A stretch of DNA of 5,197 nt. Origin: Hydrogenothermaceae bacterium. GTDB taxonomy: Bacteria; Aquificota; Aquificae; Hydrogenothermales; Hydrogenothermaceae. The position numbers and the translations under genes are program-made. The notes under the pieces were generated by a model. That model was not told where the DNA came from and made no database searches. It worked only from the letters and a program-made list of their open reading frames with translations. Where the stretch lies: NCBI GenBank assembly GCA_026984415.1, contig JALSSE010000028.1:1-5197 (forward strand), given 5' to 3'. Position 1 is the first letter of the stretch. Every line of letters begins with the position of its first letter. Positions 4,190 to 5,197 of the stretch are shown in pieces.

Positions 4190-5197
4190 TCATTTGAATG
4201 CCCTAAAATCAATATTCTCAAATATTCCGTTTTTGTATTCAAGCCAATCTAAAAATCCATTGTCTATGTTGTTAGATTCAACCATTTCTTTTAATTTTAA
4301 AAAGTTATAAATATGTTCTTTTGTTCTTCTTGTTGCGTAGTCCCTTGCTGTTTCTGTTGTCATTAAAAATGCCCAATCACTGCTCTGGGCAAGGAGTAGT
4401 TCCCTTTCCATCTGGTTTATAGCCCTGATTTTTATACTATCTGTTTCATTTTTATAATTTTCTGAAAATTGTTCCATAACATCAGCCATGTAGTGGAGGT
4501 GTTTGTATATCCAGTCATTTCCCGGATTTAACCAGACTTCGTAGTATCCTTTATCTCCCCATGATGAAGGGGAAGGTTCAACAACTTGATTTGTTGGGTA
4601 TTCTTTAAGGTATTCAATTGGTGTTATTGCTTTAAATTGTTTGTGCCTGTCTATTTCTTTAAATAGATAGTAAAGAAAATCTATACCTTCAAACCACCAG
4701 TGTCCAAAAAGTTCTGCATCGTAAGGGGAAACTACAACAGGTTTCCTATCCATTAGTTTTGATAGATGTTCAAGCTGTTTATCCCTTGCCCAGTGGAAAT
4801 GCATTGCGTGTTCAACTGCTCTACTCTGGGCAATGTCAGGGTCGTAAGGCTGTTTATCTGCAAGGTCAACATCACCTGTAATTTTATAGTATTTTATTCC
4901 TGTGTAAACTCTAACTCCATCAGGACTTATGTAAGGTTTTATATATTCAAACTCTAAATCAAATCCAATATCCCTGTAAAAATCTCTATAATTTGGGTCT
5001 CCTGGATATCCTTCTTTTGAACTCCACACCTGTTTTGAAGATTCTGGGTCTCTGCCAAAAGCTGCAACCCCCTCTGGAGTGTAAACAGGGGCAAATACCC
5101 CATATTTTGGAGCTGGCTTACCAAAAACTATTCCATGGGAATCTAAAAAGAAAAATTCAATACCGTATTTAGACAAAATTTTGTCTAAATCTTTGTA
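4190..5197 (-). CDS. GH57 family 1,4-alpha-glucan branching enzyme (C-terminal part, 5' end off window)
   Basis: The cytosolic enzyme introduces alpha-1,6 branches into alpha-glucans for glycogen synthesis. The frame is open to the window edge at 5197, giving 335 visible residues and a TGA stop at 4190-4192. The family is about 520-570 residues, so roughly 200 N-terminal residues, including the nucleophile Glu, are missing here. A TTG at 5176 is not a credible start because conserved coding continues upstream. Counting from 5197, visible motifs are FGRDPESSKQVW (47-58), GYPGDPNYRDFYRD (63-76), TGIKYYKITG (99-108) and SPYDAELFGHWWFEG (157-171). The Asp of that last motif (Asp160, codon 4718-4720) matches the acid/base of characterised GH57 branching enzymes. 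SSWGDKGYYEVWLNPGN (211-227) and the C-terminal-domain motif LLLAQSSDWAFLM (267-279) follow. Nothing suggests decay. GH57 amylopullulanases or alpha-amylases are less likely given these motifs. A perfect 24-bp palindrome lies at 5167-5190. Confidence 0.93.
   Translation of the reverse strand, partial: YKDLDKILSKYGIEFFFLDSHGIVFGKPAPKYGVFAPVYTPEGVAAFGRDPESSKQVWSSKEGYPGDPNYRDFYRDIGFDLEFEYIKPYISPDGVRVYTGIKYYKITGDVDLADKQPYDPDIAQSRAVEHAMHFHWARDKQLEHLSKLMDRKPVVVSPYDAELFGHWWFEGIDFLYYLFKEIDRHKQFKAITPIEYLKEYPTNQVVEPSPSSWGDKGYYEVWLNPGNDWIYKHLHYMADVMEQFSENYKNETDSIKIRAINQMERELLLAQSSDWAFLMTTETARDYATRRTKEHIYNFLKLKEMVESNNIDNGFLDWLEYKNGIFENIDFRAFK
5167..5190. repeat. Perfect 24-bp palindrome inside the GH57 gene
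   Basis: ATTTAGACAAAA is followed directly by its exact reverse complement, with no spacer. It encodes part of DLDKILSKY in the branching enzyme, near the point where the window ends. Palindromes of this length are unlikely by chance in 5 kb, although AT-richness and Lys/Leu/Ile codons raise the odds. No function can be read from the sequence. Confidence 0.6.

Noticed and set aside
5174..5176. TTG at 5176 as the start of the branching-enzyme gene.
   Set aside because: The frame stays open to the window edge, and the product would lack the N-terminal catalytic half of a GH57 enzyme. This is a truncation by the window, not a short gene.

Overview
The window is AT-rich bacterial DNA (roughly one third G+C by eye) and gene-dense, with six protein-coding genes and almost no spare intergenic sequence. 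The protein set is a FolD, a GH57 glucan-branching enzyme, a Campylobacter-type dimeric dUTPase, a membrane-anchored ClpP-fold protease and a DUF502 protein. Together with the Lys/Ile/Glu-rich composition, this suggests a low-GC thermophile of the Aquificota, for example the Hydrogenothermaceae (Sulfurihydrogenibium/Persephonella group). That placement is inference from gene content, not a database match.

Layout. Bases 1-716 (+) are the 3' part of a polytopic membrane protein with heme-copper-oxidase-subunit-I-like motifs; its start lies off the left edge. A 78-base gap carries a possible promoter and a Shine-Dalgarno (SD) site for folD (795-1676, +), a folate-pathway enzyme. From there to the right edge everything is on the minus strand. 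folD and the first minus-strand gene converge and overlap by 56 bases at their 3' ends.

The minus strand, in transcription order, starts with the C-terminal part of a GH57 1,4-alpha-glucan branching enzyme (5197-4190, 5' end off the window). After a 39-base gap with an excellent extended -10 promoter comes a tight four-gene cluster. Its genes are a small NifU/IscU-like protein without the usual cysteine set (4150-3812), a dimeric dUTPase (3801-3115), an SDH-family ClpP-fold membrane protease (3110-2253) and a DUF502 membrane protein (2250-1621). Gaps inside the cluster are 10, 4 and 2 bases, and SD sites overlap the preceding gene's end, so co-transcription and translational coupling are likely.

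How they work together. FolD (methylene-tetrahydrofolate) and dUTPase (dUMP) both feed thymidylate synthesis but belong to different transcription units. The protease and the DUF502 protein are both membrane-bound and almost abut, which makes a functional pair plausible. The role of the NifU-like protein at the head of the cluster is unknown. No tRNA, rRNA, CRISPR array, insertion sequence or convincing intrinsic terminator was seen. The least ordinary signals are the cysteine-poor NifU-like protein, the coding 3' overlap at folD, a perfect 24-bp palindrome inside the branching-enzyme gene and a GC-rich hairpin early in the DUF502 gene.
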